NCBI GenBank assembly: GCA_958510825.1
Contig: OY294044.1
Span: forward strand, 70,754,095-70,818,094
From: Brachypterus glaber
Taxonomy: Eukaryota > Arthropoda > Insecta > Coleoptera > Kateretidae
Length of the DNA stretch: 64,000 nt
Reading direction: 5' to 3'
The position numbers and the translations under genes were made by a program. Of this stretch, positions 33,199 to 44,815 are shown in pieces; within the stretch, counting starts at the first letter, position 1, and every line of letters begins with the position of its first letter. The notes under the pieces are model-generated. The model was not told where the DNA came from. It worked only from the letters and a program-made list of their open reading frames with translations, and ran no database searches.

Positions 33199-36065
33199 GG
33201 GGAAAGTGTTGTACCTTGGTACGCATGTACCTCGGGACATGTTCAATATATCTGCCATCTATGAGTAAAAAGCTGAAATACTTTGTTACTAAAATAACCA
33301 CTAGCGTAACGGTATAGAGAACTTCAGTTTACTTAAAATTCAAATGCGATACAAGTTAAGGTGGTTAATACTATAATTGTGACCATAAAAGTTATTTTTC
33401 CATATATAAAGGTAAGTGTGTTAGAGAACAAAAATAAAACATTAATTTGATCTAATCATAGAGATAAATAATTAATTTTTTTCTGATTTTAATGGTTATA
33501 TGTGAATCTTATAATTTCTAACCTAAAAAAAGTAAAAGAAAATGTTTCGAAACTTGTAAAATATGTACCTCGGGACAGCAGTTTGCATGTACCTTGGGAC
33601 TGTCCCAAGGTACAAGCATACTAGGATTGTAAAACTTTATTATTTAATGTTTTTTCTTATTATCTTAGAAAAATGCCTCGAAGTAAAACTGGAAAAAAAA
33701 GAGATGCAGTTAACGTTGATGCCTTGCAGCAAGCAGTACATGAAGTAGTAATTAATAAGATGAGCATAAGAGATGCGGCTAATTTACATAGTGTTAAAAA
33801 GACAACTGTCGCTAGGCATGTTAAAAACCACCGCGAAAGCAACAATGAAACATATGAATACAAAGCGAATAATGATATTAAAAAAATTTTTACTAAAGAA
33901 GAGGAGACCCAACTCGCACAATATTTAGACTTTTCAGCTAGACTTCACTACGGTTTAACAAAGGAAGAAGTACGCATTTTAGCGTACGAATATGCAATAA
34001 AAAATAATAAAAAAATACCAGACAGCTGGGAAAGAGAAAAAAAAGCCGGGAAGGAATGGTTGCGCTGGTTTCTAAGACGCAATAATAAACTAACCCTAAG
34101 GAAACCAGAGGCAACCAGTCTGTCTAGAGCAACAAGTTTTAATCGCGCTAATGTTAGCGCATTTTTTAAAAATTTAAAAGAAGTACAAGAAAAATACAAA
34201 TTCACTCCAAATAACATTTATAACGTGGATGAGACAGGAAACACAAATGTACATGTGCCACCACGCATTATAGCTCCAAAAGGCGTAAAACAGCTGGGCA
34301 GTGTAACTTCTGGAGAACGAGGGATCAATATTACAATGATTGCTGGCATAAGTGCCACCGGAAATCATGTGCCGCCAATGTTGATTTTTCCACGTGTACA
34401 TTTTAAACAGCACATGCTTAACGGTGCCCCCGCAGGATCTATAGGAACCGCAAATCCTTCAGGGTGGTCAAATGACCATATATTTATGCAATATATGGAA
34501 CATTTTATTAATCATGTAAAACCAACCAAAGAAAAACCAGTTTTATTGATATACGATAACCACGAAAGCCATATATCCGTATCCTTAATTGATCTCGCTA
34601 AATCAAATGGGATTGTTTTATTAACTTTTCCGCCCCATACGTCACACAAGTTGCAACCTCTAGACAGAACTGTATTTGGGCCCTATAAAACGTTTTATAA
34701 TAAAGCCAGTAATGAATGGATGCTTCAAAACCCCGGGATACCAATAACTCTTTACCAAGTAGCAGAATTAGTAGGAAAAGCCTACTCAAAATCTTTTACC
34801 CAGCAAAATATTACCACTGGGTTTTCTGTTAGTGGAATTTATCCTTTAAACTCTAATGTATTTCGTGAAGATGAATTTTTAAGTGCGTTTGTTACTGATC
34901 GTCCGATTATTAAAGAAACAGGAGAATCGAATCAAGAAAAAAGTGAAGCAGAGCAAGTGCAAATATTATCTAACTTAAATGAACCCGGACCATCTAATTT
35001 TACTGAAAATGTAATGGTTACTCCAGTTACTCCAGAAATGATACGTCCATTTCCAAAAGCTGGAGAAAGAAAAACCACTGGTGGCAGAAAAAAAGGAAAG
35101 AGCAGAATTTTAACATCAACTCCTGAAAAGTTGGAAATAGAACAGGAAGAATTAAACAGAAAATATAAAACCAAAACAAAAAGTGGTAATAGAAAAGTTT
35201 TACAAGAAATAAATTCACCTGGTAAAAATGTCATTAAAGATTCAAAAAGAAAGGGAAAAAAACTTAAAACTAAAGCTAAAGTTAAAAATTTAAGTATTGA
35301 AGATGACAGTTCCGAAGACGAATATTTTAAGATGGACATTCAAGATAGCAGTGAGGATGAAAACTATTTAAAAACTATAATTGAAGAGTCTAATTTAGAA
35401 ATAGGGATTGAAGAAGAGCTAGAAAACAGTTCATTAATTGAAGGAGACTTCGTACTTGTCGAAATAAAGGGGAAAAAGTCTGTGCGCCATTATGTAGCCG
35501 AAATAAAAAAGTGTTTAGAAGACGGAAATTTTGAGGTTGCATATCTGAAAAAAGTTTTTAATAATAAATTTGTCAAGGATGACAAAATTTACATAATTTT
35601 TTATGTGGATATAAAAAGAAAACTTCCTAAGCCCCAAGTAGTTGGAGGATCAGAGCGCAGAATGGACCAGTTATTTTTTTCTTTAGATTTTGCATCTTAC
35701 AATATGTAATAATGGATATTATTTTAACTATAATATACATATTTACATAAATATTATAAATTCGATATTAAAATATATGTTTAACTAAGCTTGTTCATTT
35801 GTTTTTATATAAATCTTTATAGTCCCAAGGTACAATAACTACTGTCCTAAGGTACAAGACATGGTTGTACCTTGGTACGATTTGTACATCTCTAGAATAT
35901 ATACAAACATAATTTAAAAAAAAGTAATTAGTCTTTCGTAAATACTTTAAAAGAAAGCAAAATAAATTATCTTTGAAGTGAAGTTTTAAAAGTTTAATGT
36001 TGTAAATTTTTTTTTGAGAAAAAAATTTTATCAGGAAAATTGTACCAAGGTACAACACTTTCCCC
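33199..36065 (+). mobile_element. complete pogo/Tigger-like DNA transposon
   Basis: The element is 2,867 bp. It is bounded by TA duplications (33197-33198 and 36066-36067) and by 24-bp perfect terminal inverted repeats that begin GGGGAAAGTGTTGTACC. Just inside the ends are further copies of a TGTACCTTGGGAC-type motif: 33225-33240, 33563-33577, 33587-33600 and 33601-33614 on the left, and 35821-35834, 35842-35856 and 35865-35878 on the right. These are plausible transposase binding sites. The single long reading frame (33673-35709) is intact and in the same orientation. TA targets, GGGG ends and a DDD transposase place it in the pogo branch of the Tc1/mariner superfamily. The perfect ends and open frame suggest recent activity. 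Confidence 0.92.
33673..35709 (+). CDS. pogo/Tigger-like transposase (DDE_1 family, DD35D)
   Basis: The frame encodes 678 residues. Residues about 1-60 form a pipsqueak-type helix-turn-helix (INKMSIRDAANLHSVKKTTV). A CENP-B-like second DNA-binding region follows (about 70-175). The catalytic core has D186 in NVDETGN, D295 in LLIYDNHESH and D331 in LQPLDRTVFG, with 35 residues between the last two, plus the GWSNDHIFMQYMEHF segment typical of Tigger/jerky proteins. The C-terminal third (about 420-600) is a charged linker with basic KKGKSR-type runs and an acidic SSEDE cluster, and a short folded tail follows. Cut-and-paste transposition in the nucleus is the expected role. ATG at 33673 is the first codon before the helix-turn-helix; TTATCTTAG just upstream could be a splice acceptor for a leader exon. 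Confidence 0.93.
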   Translation: MPRSKTGKKRDAVNVDALQQAVHEVVINKMSIRDAANLHSVKKTTVARHVKNHRESNNETYEYKANNDIKKIFTKEEETQLAQYLDFSARLHYGLTKEEVRILAYEYAIKNNKKIPDSWEREKKAGKEWLRWFLRRNNKLTLRKPEATSLSRATSFNRANVSAFFKNLKEVQEKYKFTPNNIYNVDETGNTNVHVPPRIIAPKGVKQLGSVTSGERGINITMIAGISATGNHVPPMLIFPRVHFKQHMLNGAPAGSIGTANPSGWSNDHIFMQYMEHFINHVKPTKEKPVLLIYDNHESHISVSLIDLAKSNGIVLLTFPPHTSHKLQPLDRTVFGPYKTFYNKASNEWMLQNPGIPITLYQVAELVGKAYSKSFTQQNITTGFSVSGIYPLNSNVFREDEFLSAFVTDRPIIKETGESNQEKSEAEQVQILSNLNEPGPSNFTENVMVTPVTPEMIRPFPKAGERKTTGGRKKGKSRILTSTPEKLEIEQEELNRKYKTKTKSGNRKVLQEINSPGKNVIKDSKRKGKKLKTKAKVKNLSIEDDSSEDEYFKMDIQDSSEDENYLKTIIEESNLEIGIEEELENSSLIEGDFVLVEIKGKKSVRHYVAEIKKCLEDGNFEVAYLKKVFNNKFVKDDKIYIIFYVDIKRKLPKPQVVGGSERRMDQLFFSLDFASYNM

Positions 36066-36580
36066 TACACGTATAATGTAAACAAACAGGTCCATTTTCT
36101 GTTGTACGTTTAACATCAACCGAACAAATACTTTATATTACAATGAGACTCCGGTCGATGGCCATTTCTAAGACTGTTTTAGTACAATATGTAAATTACC
36201 TTTATTATAATTAGTATAATTTTTCTCTGTGTGTAGACGTGTTATGAAGACAAACTGGACTATTTTCTTATGTACGTTTAAATATTTGAACTTTTATACA
36301 ATGCATTGCATTGGTCAAAATATCCCACAAACTTTTACAATTTCACGGTTTCGCCAGATTATATGATATAATCGTATTTTGTAAGTCCAACGCCATTATT
36401 TTAATGGAAAGAATTTCGTACTATTCAAAGTTCAGGATTAAAATTTTAGTAAATTAATTACAGGGAATATTTATAAAGTGTACAGAATCAAAAGAACTTT
36501 TTAAAGATAATGCGAATGCAGACAACACGTTTTCAATACTGTATTAATATGAACGAAATGTATGTAACTGAAAACATATA

Positions 36581-37398
36581 TTTAGTCTTCAGTATTGCTT
36601 TAAATAAAAATAGTAAATAAACGATATACGGAAAATTTCTATGTTAATTTGGATTAAATGTACATATGAATAATGAATATTTTTTTTTAAATATATTAAT
36701 AACAATCGAGTTATAAATATTCAAAAATTACCATTTTGGGGGTGAAGTTATTTTTTTCGATTTTTCATCCAAATTATTCATCGGAGGATATGGTTATGAG
36801 CAAACTTGTAGCTCTTGAAATTCTCTATAAGTTTTATACATTATGCATTTACATAAGTATTTTGTTACGGTTAACCGCGGTTACAGTGGGCGCTGAAGGT
36901 CAAGTTGCGCCCTCTGTAACCGTACCAAGGTAACTATGAAAACTTATAACATATGAAACTTATAGAGAATTTCAAGAGCTACAAGTTTACTAATAACCAC
37001 TTTTATCGTCCGATGTTTGATTTGGATAAAAAATGAAAAAAAAACAATTTCACCTCCAACATGGCGATTTTTAAATTAACTCGATTTTTATATTATATTA
37101 AAAAAATCATCCAAACAAAAGTTGTTGGAAATTTCCTTCTTAACAAAATTGGTTATATGCATTTTTATCGTAAACGCATATTAAGCAACTCACCCCTAAA
37201 ATTCAAGATTGCGGACACCCCTTACGTATATCACTATATAAAAAAACTAGCAGGAGTTTCCTGTTACCATCCACTACTACCCTTTAAAATATCAGCCCAT
37301 GTAAATTTCATGCAATTTAACGTAGGCATTTTTCGTTATTTGACTGGACTATATCGTTTATTTACCATTTTTACTTAAAGCAATACTGAAGACTAAAG
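36581..37398. mobile_element. foldback element family F, copy 2, inside another hairpin
   Basis: The outer pair TTAGTCTTCAGTATTGCTTT and its inverse (arms about 46 bp) encloses a family F element with the same AGCAAACTTGTAGCTCTTGA arms and a GGTTACAGTGGGCG centre. Its right end reads CTGGACTA; the left end has lost TAGTCCAG. No gene is present; a 105-codon frame at 37061-37378 is repeat sequence. Confidence 0.75.
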
Positions 37399-37498
37399 AT
37401 ATCCAAAAAACTTTAACAATTATACGCTTATGCTATAAAGAATTATCGTACTGTGTTAGTCCAAGGCCAGTATTTTAATGAACATCATTTCATGCTCT

Positions 37499-37531
37499 CA
37501 AACACACACACACACACACATATGTGTGTAT
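37499..37531. repeat. CA dinucleotide microsatellite
   Basis: AACACACACACACACACACA continues into CATATGTGTGTATG, forming a short CA/TG palindromic microsatellite. Confidence 0.9.
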
Positions 37532-38450
37532 GAACATACGTAAAACTAGATTATTAAAATTTCAGGAATAAAATTTTAGTAATTTAGTTACAGGAAATAT
37601 TTTTAAGTATACAGGATCGAAGCTACAACCCAATTTGTTTATGTTTTCGATAACATTTGAAAATCAACCTTTAAATAATGGCGCCATTATATTTACTCCT
37701 CACTGCACAAACTAACTTGTATAATATTTATATTAAACTTTAGCTTTTCTTGTACACTTAATATACAATTAAAATTAATAATAAAAATATGTTTTTACTT
37801 GGATGCAAGTTGAACTTATTAATTACAATTTTTGATTGATTTTAAAAACAAATAAATGGAAGCTTAGAATTCGTACACTAGTGTCATCTAGTTTGCAAAT
37901 TTCAAACTAGGTGTTTTGTTTGGTTTTAAATTCTGTATCTTTAAAACATTATATTCTAGCAAAAAACTATATATAACATTTTTTATAGGGCTAAAAAGAG
38001 CTTTTATTTAAAATATAATTTTTTGAAATCGGGTTATAAATATGTGAGATATGCTAAAAAACCTTTTACTGCTTTAAACGCCAACATCTCGAAAACAATG
38101 CGTTTTAGAAAAACGTTGTTTATAAAATTTTTTGACCAATTTCAAATTATCTTTTATATAAGTGCTAAATTAACCAAATACAATAATACTTGCCTTAATT
38201 ATAAACAAAAAACGCTAAAAATAGGAGTTTTACCCTATTGTTACCCCCTTACCCCCAATCGTTTACCCTTAAAATCTAATCAGCTCTTTGAAATACGATA
38301 AGAAACAATATTCAAAAACCGCAAGTCGATATCTTATGTAGAAATGGAGTTAGAGAGTTTACGCCCAGACAGACAGACAGACGGACGCAATTTTTTTTTT
38401 TACTGATTTCGACTCAGTCAAAGATTTTGACTTTTCGGCGAAGATTTCAA

Positions 38451-38489
38451 TACATCGGCACTCTTAGTAGTAGTACTAAGTGCCGATGT
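38451..38489. repeat. 18-bp stem hairpin
   Basis: TACATCGGCACTCTTAGTA and TACTAAGTGCCGATGTA pair around a tiny loop. It follows a CAGACAGACAGACAGACGGA run at about 38366, which is common at the ends of insect repeats. Confidence 0.75.
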
Positions 38490-39011
38490 AATTAAGAAAT
38501 CTGGCAAGACAACAGGGCAAATTATTGTGCTTAACCATAACGTTGTGTTATTACCCCTACTAGAATTCTCGTTAGAGCAAACAGGAAAATATTTGTTATT
38601 TAATTATTCATCTGGCTGCTCCAACCAGAACAATTTTTCAGTCTAGTGTTATTTTCCTTAGTTAAAAAAAAATCTGGATAAGACTTTATCTTTGTGGACC
38701 AAACGAACTGACAATAATGATACTCGAGACTGTAAAAATTACGTTTTCAGTCTTTTGTTCAATTTCCTAGGTCGACTTAGTTAGAATTCAACCGGTAACG
38801 CTGTACCCGAAATAAAACGTTTAGAACGTTTTAGTTTTCCTCTATAAACGTATATCTTAATCTCAAACTTTTGCAATTTCATAATAATGTGTACTATAAA
38901 GTTTAAAGAAATAAACAACCAGGAAACATTGTACTTCAGCAAGAGTTTGAATCGTTGTTATGAATTATATTTGGGGATTTGAAAAATATTTAAGCTTTTA
39001 TACGTTTATAA

Positions 39012-40140
39012 TAATAATAATAATAATATTTATTGCATTTAAGTTTCACAATATAAATAATAAATAATTTGCAACAAATATGCTAATATGCACTAAAATT
39101 TACAAAGTAAATTTGAATGTGCGTATATAAAAAAAAAAAAAAAAACATAGAATACATCAAATACATAATATTAAATACTACATTTTATACATAAAACAAA
39201 ATAATTATAAGTGTTTGGGGAGGTAGATTGGGTAAGTATACACTTTAAGTAATGCTGTAGAATTTATATAGACAGAGTTATAAATAAGAATACATTTATT
39301 TTTGCTTTTTTATTTATTTTTTTTTTTTTATTTTTTTAAAGGAGTGAGTAATTTTACCGAGTTAGACATTTTTCAGATCTATAATATTATGGACGTATAC
39401 TCTAGGTAAGTTAAGAATATAGTTTTTACATGTTGTTTTAAATGAATTTAGTACTAAAATATTTTTTATTTCAGGAGGAAACGAATTATAAACCCTTGGG
39501 CCCAGGTATTTGCTGCTTCTTTGACCAATAGTCTTAAATACTTTTGGAACAAGTAAGTTTTTATTATTTCTTGTAACTGTCGATCTAAATTCTTTTTTTG
39601 CAGAGTGCATATGTATACTTAAGGATAGATAATAAAGCTGCCTGCAGTCCATTCTTCTTGACAATGAGAAGATTTCATCAGACGGGTAAGTATAACTCTT
39701 TTTGTGAATAACTTTAAGTATTCTTTTTTGGGTTATTTCCAGATCTTCTAAGAAACTCCTGTATACCCCACCCCAACCTAGTATACCATACCTCAAGTGA
39801 GATTCTACTAGAGCACTATAAATCATATTGAGTTGTTGAAGATTAAGAATTTGATTTAAAATTTTAAAATAGGGAATAAAACATCTAATTTTACTATTAA
39901 TTTGTTTTACATGCAAATCCCACCTGATGTGCTGATCTATAGTGATTCCCAGGAACTTAGTAGATTTGGTATTTTTTATGGAGAAGTTATCATCTTCAGT
40001 AAAAAAAGTAAGTATATCCAACTCTGGTATACTATTTGAGTAGCATCCGAATGTCATAAATACGGTCTTGTCAAAATTTAGTGTTAAAATATTGTGGTCA
40101 AACCAGCTCTTAAATCCACGTAAATACTTTCCTGCCCAAG
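39012..40140 (-). mobile_element. 5'-truncated non-LTR retrotransposon, reverse transcriptase C-terminal half
   Basis: The minus-strand frame from about 40135 to 39362 starts KYLRGFKSWFDHNILTLNFD and continues with FLGITIDQHIRWDLHVKQIN, SHLRYGILGWGG, TQKRILKVIHKK and SKYLGPRVYNSFPPEIK. These are the thumb and post-catalytic motifs of a jockey/CR1-group reverse transcriptase. The YADD active site is missing, so truncation is just downstream of it. About 270 intact codons with no stop suggest a fairly young copy. The 3' end is AATAAATATTATTATTATT-type repeats near 39012-39030. The ATG in the flank at 40198 is not part of the element. Confidence 0.85.
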
Positions 40141-40261
40141 TAATCCACGCAAGTATTGACACGAAAAAAAAAATAAGTGGTTTAGGTTTACGAAGCACTT
40201 TTTATCAGGTTTTTTTTTCAAACCGTTGCCATATGTGGTCAAATATGACTAACCAAACAGT

Positions 40262-40447
40262 TGTAAAAAGTCCAGGACTTTTGTGGGGTAGTAGTTTCGA
40301 ACCAGTTTAAAAGGGAGTGTCTCGCCTTCGCCAAATTTCATTTATTAATTAACTGAAAAAGGCAGTCCGCGCCAGTGAGAATCGAACTCATGCTAGCTGG
40401 AGTCTTAGGATTTGAACTGGATGTCGTAATCTGATCGGCTATACTAT
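40262..40447 (-). repeat. tRNA-derived SINE, best copy
   Basis: On the minus strand a tRNA-like head contains TAGCCGATCAG (box-A-like, about 40442) and GAGTTCGATTCTC (box-B-like, about 40380), followed by ACTGGCGCGGACTGCC. A central block follows: GAAATTTGGCGAAGGCG, then CTGGTTCGAAACTACTAC, then CAAAAGTCCTGGACTT. The central block recurs at 62893-63014. A polymerase III-transcribed SINE is inferred; the 3' end is not clear. Confidence 0.6.
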
Positions 40448-40547
40448 GTTTGAAAAAACTCATTCTGACGAAAATTTTTACAAAATGTAAATAAAGAGCT
40501 TTTTATTATATAAAGGATGATCATACTAAAGTATAATAGTATATTAA

Positions 40548-40660
40548 AGTACTAGTTTCATAACATACGCACTAGTACTTTAGAAAACTCGCCGCAAGCG
40601 GCTCGTTTTCTAAACTTGTACTCGTGCGCTAAAAACGTGTTATGAAACGAGTGCTTTATA
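40548..40660. repeat. hairpin element with AAAGTACTAGTTTC ends
   Basis: AAAGTACTAGTTTCATAACA faces TGTTATGAAACGAGTGCTTT, with an inner TTAGAAAACTCGCCGC and GCGGCTCGTTTTCTAA stem. ACTAGTACTTTAGAAAAC repeats the end motif inside, so the arms are themselves partly symmetric. Confidence 0.8.
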
Positions 40661-41293
40661 CAATTTTTTCTATTTTGCTCTAAAATTTAAAAAAACTTAC
40701 ATTTAAATTGATGACTGATTTAGGGATTTTTGTTTTGGATTGGCATTACATTTTACACTATGTTTAAAATTCTAAGAACAAATGATATTTTGATATATTT
40801 TATAGTCATCTCTTCTCTTTTTTACTGCAATTAACCAAGCCACAATTTTAACATGGTAAATATAACCTAAACACAAAATTTTGTAGAAAATTCAACTTTA
40901 AAGCGACATTGACATTTGTACGGAAAACGTCAAGTGATAGGCCAGGTCTGTTACCAACCCAAAAGAACAAAAAGTACAGACCCCTTATGGGCCTATAAGA
41001 ACACGCAAAATGCGTGTGATTATGAGCTTATAAGAGTGGCAAAATAGAAAAATAATGTTATAACCAATGAAAAATATCAAAAATCAATCAGAATTTAAGA
41101 AAATAATATAAGTCCAAATCTAATATTTGAGTTTGTGTACCAATTTTAATTTGGCAGCGATCCTTTATATCGTCAACCGAAAAGCAATATTACATAGTTA
41201 AAATTATGACAAAATAAAAAATATTGGCAAAATTTAACAACCTTTTTTTTATTTTAATAAAATTTACTTTTTTATAACGTATTAATAAGGTTA

Positions 41294-42809
41294 CAGTTCC
41301 CGGCATAAAAAATGAGATATTGATATATTGCGATCTGACATTTAATAGTAATAATTCCTGGATTAAATTGGATTTAAAAAAATAGGTTATGGTTAAATAT
41401 TAGTTTTTATGAAAGAATTGATTGGTTGACTGACAACTAATAGTTGTTACTACTAACCCAGACTGAAAGTTAATATATACTCAAAAACAATAACGAAACT
41501 GAAACTACATTTTTTATTAAAAACAAAAACCCAAAAACATTTATTCTTATACTAAAATAGGTATAAAATAATATTTTGAGCTATAAAAATCATAATACAA
41601 AAGCATGGAGAGCCCCAAATAAGTTACAATACTTGTCAAGAAGAATAAATTTGGTACTAGAAAACAATGTAAATAATAATAATTAATATCTTGTTGGATT
41701 TCCATTGTTTTCTATTACCAAATTTATTCTTCTTGGCATTGAATTAACAAGGTTTTGGCAATACTGCACTGTTAAGTTATTCCAAGCTTCACGAGTAGCT
41801 TCAATTAGTTGAGCTCTATTTTGGGGCCTAAAATTAACTGTGTTTATTTTCTTAACCATATATGCCCAAACATTCTCAATAGGATTAAGATCTGGGCTAT
41901 GAGATGGCCATGGTAATACGTGGACATTATGGCGTCTGAGGCATCTTTGCACAGAGTTTGACATGTGCACTAAACAGTTATCTTGTTGGAATATAAAGTT
42001 GTTATTGGGAAATACTTGATTAACTGATGGTAGTATTGCTTCTTCAAGAATTCTGCAGTAAGATTTTCCATTAAGGTTTTCTTCTAGAATAACCAGTACA
42101 CCGGGACCTTGATTGCTTATCCAAGCCCAGGTATTTACTGAAAATCTTGAAGCGCGAACTTTTCGAGTATAACGCTCATTGTAACGCATACCATGTAGGT
42201 AATATATCTTAATTTTACCATGATTTAAAGGTTTTTTTCATCAGAAAACACCACGTTTTGCCAAAAATTTGCATCCGTGTGTTTTAGGGCAAATACTAAC
42301 CTAGACCCCTTGTGGTCATCTGATAACAATGGCTTTTTAGCAGCAGTTCTACATTTCATTTTAGAATTCTCAATTCTTCTGCGGGCTGTTCGGTCTGAAG
42401 CTATAAAATTGACTTCTACCATAGCTTGAGGGGTAGTTTTAAATGGATCATTTTTTAGAACATCCAAGAATGATTCATCCTGCTCCTCTGTTGTTTTTCG
42501 TGGTCTTCCTGATCCCCTTTGTCTTGCAGTTGTTCGTTCTGTTTTCCACTTTTTTATTCTTCCTATAGTGCTTCGGTGAATTCCAAATTCATCAGATACC
42601 TGGTCTATAGTTTCCAAATGTGCGGCTATTATAGCTCTTTTTGGGTCTCATTTAATTGTCTAGGCATAATTTTAATTTATTTTATTTTATTGCTGCTTTT
42701 AACTGACAATATAGACACTAACTGTCATAAACCTTCTAGATTAAGAAATGTTTAAAACCTAATTCAAACGTTACCATTTTTCATATCTCATTTTTTACGC
42801 CGGGAACTG
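41294..42809 (-). mobile_element. Tc1-like transposon with complete ends, transposase frameshifted
   Basis: The element is 1,516 bp, flanked by TA (41292-41293 and 42810-42811). Terminal inverted repeats begin CAGTTCCCGGC and extend about 27 bp with one mismatch (ATAAAA against GTAAAA). A transposase on the minus strand fills most of it. Both ends look mobile, but the coding frame is broken twice, so it would need a transposase supplied by another copy. Confidence 0.92.
41683..42667 (-). pseudogene. Tc1-like transposase (DD34E), two frameshifts
   Basis: Reading from ATG at 42667 on the minus strand, the protein starts MPRQLNETQK and then loses frame near 42645 in a run of A. It resumes with the helix-turn-helix part (HLETIDQVSDEFGIHRSTIG) and the GRPRKT hook, and reaches the first catalytic aspartate in VVFSDEKN. 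Another one-base slip in an A run near 42234-42241 shifts the frame again. The last part holds the second aspartate (FIFQQDN) and the glutamate in HSPDLNPIENVW, with 34 residues between them, and ends NNGNPTRY. All catalytic residues survive. Family members are about 340 residues, which fits the span. Both lesions are in homopolymers, so assembly error cannot be ruled out. Confidence 0.9.
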
Positions 42810-43580
42810 TATTGGCATTTCGTGCCTAATATTTCAGATGAGAGTATTTAATAAAAGTTTCTTCCACAACCAGGATTGGAACTAGAAACCTTCTAAACGC
42901 CACTCGAATGCTTTACCAAATATATATCTCAAAAATTATGTACGAAATGTCAATAACCTTATTACTACATTAAAATTTATTTACGGAGAGAAAACTTTTT
43001 TAAAAAATATTTACATTTGTTTATTAAAATTACATAAAAAAAAATAAAAAAATATACGATAATATAGTTTTTTTTTACAGTAATTACCATTAAGTTTTAC
43101 GGTTTTTTACAATAGTAATTTTTCTGGGAAAATGTCTGTGTAGATACCATTTTCGCGTGTAGCATTGTTACAAAGCAAGATAATTTTATTAGCCACTCTT
43201 TGATAACCATCGGACAAAAGAACTAATTATATTCTATAGAAAAAGTTTTTTTTTTAGTTTTAATGTTTCACCAGGCGTTTGAAGTTTTTTAATTGAAGGC
43301 TTTATATAAAATATCCCTCTGGGACACAAAATTCTAAAATCAGTCTAGTCTTAAAAAAAGATCAAACTAAACGAATTCTTTATCAATAAAAAGTATCGAT
43401 GGATAACTTCTAATAGTATTACACTTGTTCTTGGTAAAACATAAAATGTTTTCATTAAATTAGATGTGTTTATTGAATCTGATGGTTTATTTATGAAACG
43501 GGTCTTTCAATAGGAGTGATAGTTTTTTTCAATATAAATTTGTCTGTTCCTGATAATATTAAACATATTATGTTTAGTTT

Positions 43581-44299
43581 TTACTTCCAGGTGTCAAAAT
43601 ATTCAGTATAGTTTGCAGTTTTATCATGCAGCGTTTGACACTTCTCGACCGTTTAGTAATTATTAAAAAATATTAATTTCTGGTTCAGTTGTGGGTCCGA
43701 TAACGCCTTCATGTTATAAACCGCATCACACAGTGAGTTTTTCAGGATGCAACGGCATATCATTTAACACTTGTGGGTTGTTCTCGAACCAATAAAGGCA
43801 ATTTTTTTGTTAACGAAGCCTCGTCTGAGAGGATGATTTTTTGGCCGAAATCAGAACCATCTTCCAAATGCTTAAGGGCCCAAACTGCAGACGCAATCTG
43901 TGATCGTTTGGATTCAGCTCTTTTAACTTAAAAGTTAATACGACTTTGTAAGGATGTGGGCCCATATCCTTAAGCAAAATTCTCGAAGTTGACGTCCGAG
44001 GAAGCCCTAATTATTTTCACTTGAAATCTACAAATTTGGCAATCATCTTGTCAAAGAAGGCGCATTTTTGAATGAATGGCTTTGTTAACAAACAAAATTC
44101 CCGTTATTGGTGCGAGAAAAACCCACAAGTGTTACATAAAATGATGCGTTCCGAAACTCACTGTGAGGCGGCGTCATCGGACCCAAAACTGAGCTCAAAC
44201 TTTTAAATATTTTTTAAAATTTCTTAAGGGTCTCAAAGTCTCAAACGCTGCATAAAGAAACTGAAAAGTATAATGAGTATTTTGACACCTGGAAGTAAT
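43581..44299 (-). pseudogene. inverted-repeat element holding a mariner-like transposase fossil
   Basis: Imperfect inverted arms of about 260 bp (43581-43840 and 44040-44299) start at TTACTTCCAGGTGTC. On the minus strand the centre translates in pieces as TSTSRILLKDMGPHPYKVVL, LKELNPNDHRLRLQF and KIILSDEASFVNK. This is the typical run before the first catalytic aspartate (YKVQL..LKPNDH..RR..SDEAHF) in insect mariner-like transposases that carry the DUF4817 head. Only that middle part remains. The arms are themselves derived from the same coding sequence: GTGGGTTGTTCTCG on one side and GTGCGAGAAAAACCCAC on the other. The structure thus looks like a head-to-head duplication of a transposase fragment. 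Confidence 0.65.
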
Positions 44300-44815
44300 A
44301 AAAAAATTATAAAGATGCACTGTAAAAAGTGATAGTAAATTTAAAGTAATTATCCTTGTGAGGAAATACTGAATTATACTCATAAAAACAAATTAAAAAA
44401 AAACTGTTAAAATGCTTAATTTTTCATGTTATTTGTAAATTTAAAGTTAAACCACATCTTAGGTTGTAATATCCCTTGAAAAATATAGGAAGTGCTTGTA
44501 ACAATAGGTCGAATTCACAATAACATTAAAAAATACAGAACAAATATAAAAAAAGATGTAAAACAAGACGGTAATACAGTCAAACGCTTTAAATTTAATT
44601 TAAAAATTAAGGTAAATAAATAAAAAAAAAACTGGCACAAAAATTCTAAAATTCACAAAAAAACGGAAGAGGATTTTTTTAATACAAATTAAAGTCTCAA
44701 TTACTTTCTGAAATATCGACCCTGAATGCAAGAAAATTTAGGCCATTCAGTTTGTTTAAAAAAATAAATAAATAAGTAATTCTGACGTCATATTCGGATT
44801 CAGCAGCCCAAAATA

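Noticed and set aside
33660..35339. Several minus-strand frames of 63-135 codons inside the pogo element
   Set aside because: They are antisense shadows of the intact transposase frame.
37061..37378. 105-codon plus-strand frame
   Set aside because: It is the right arm of foldback family F copy 2 and resembles the arms of the other copies.
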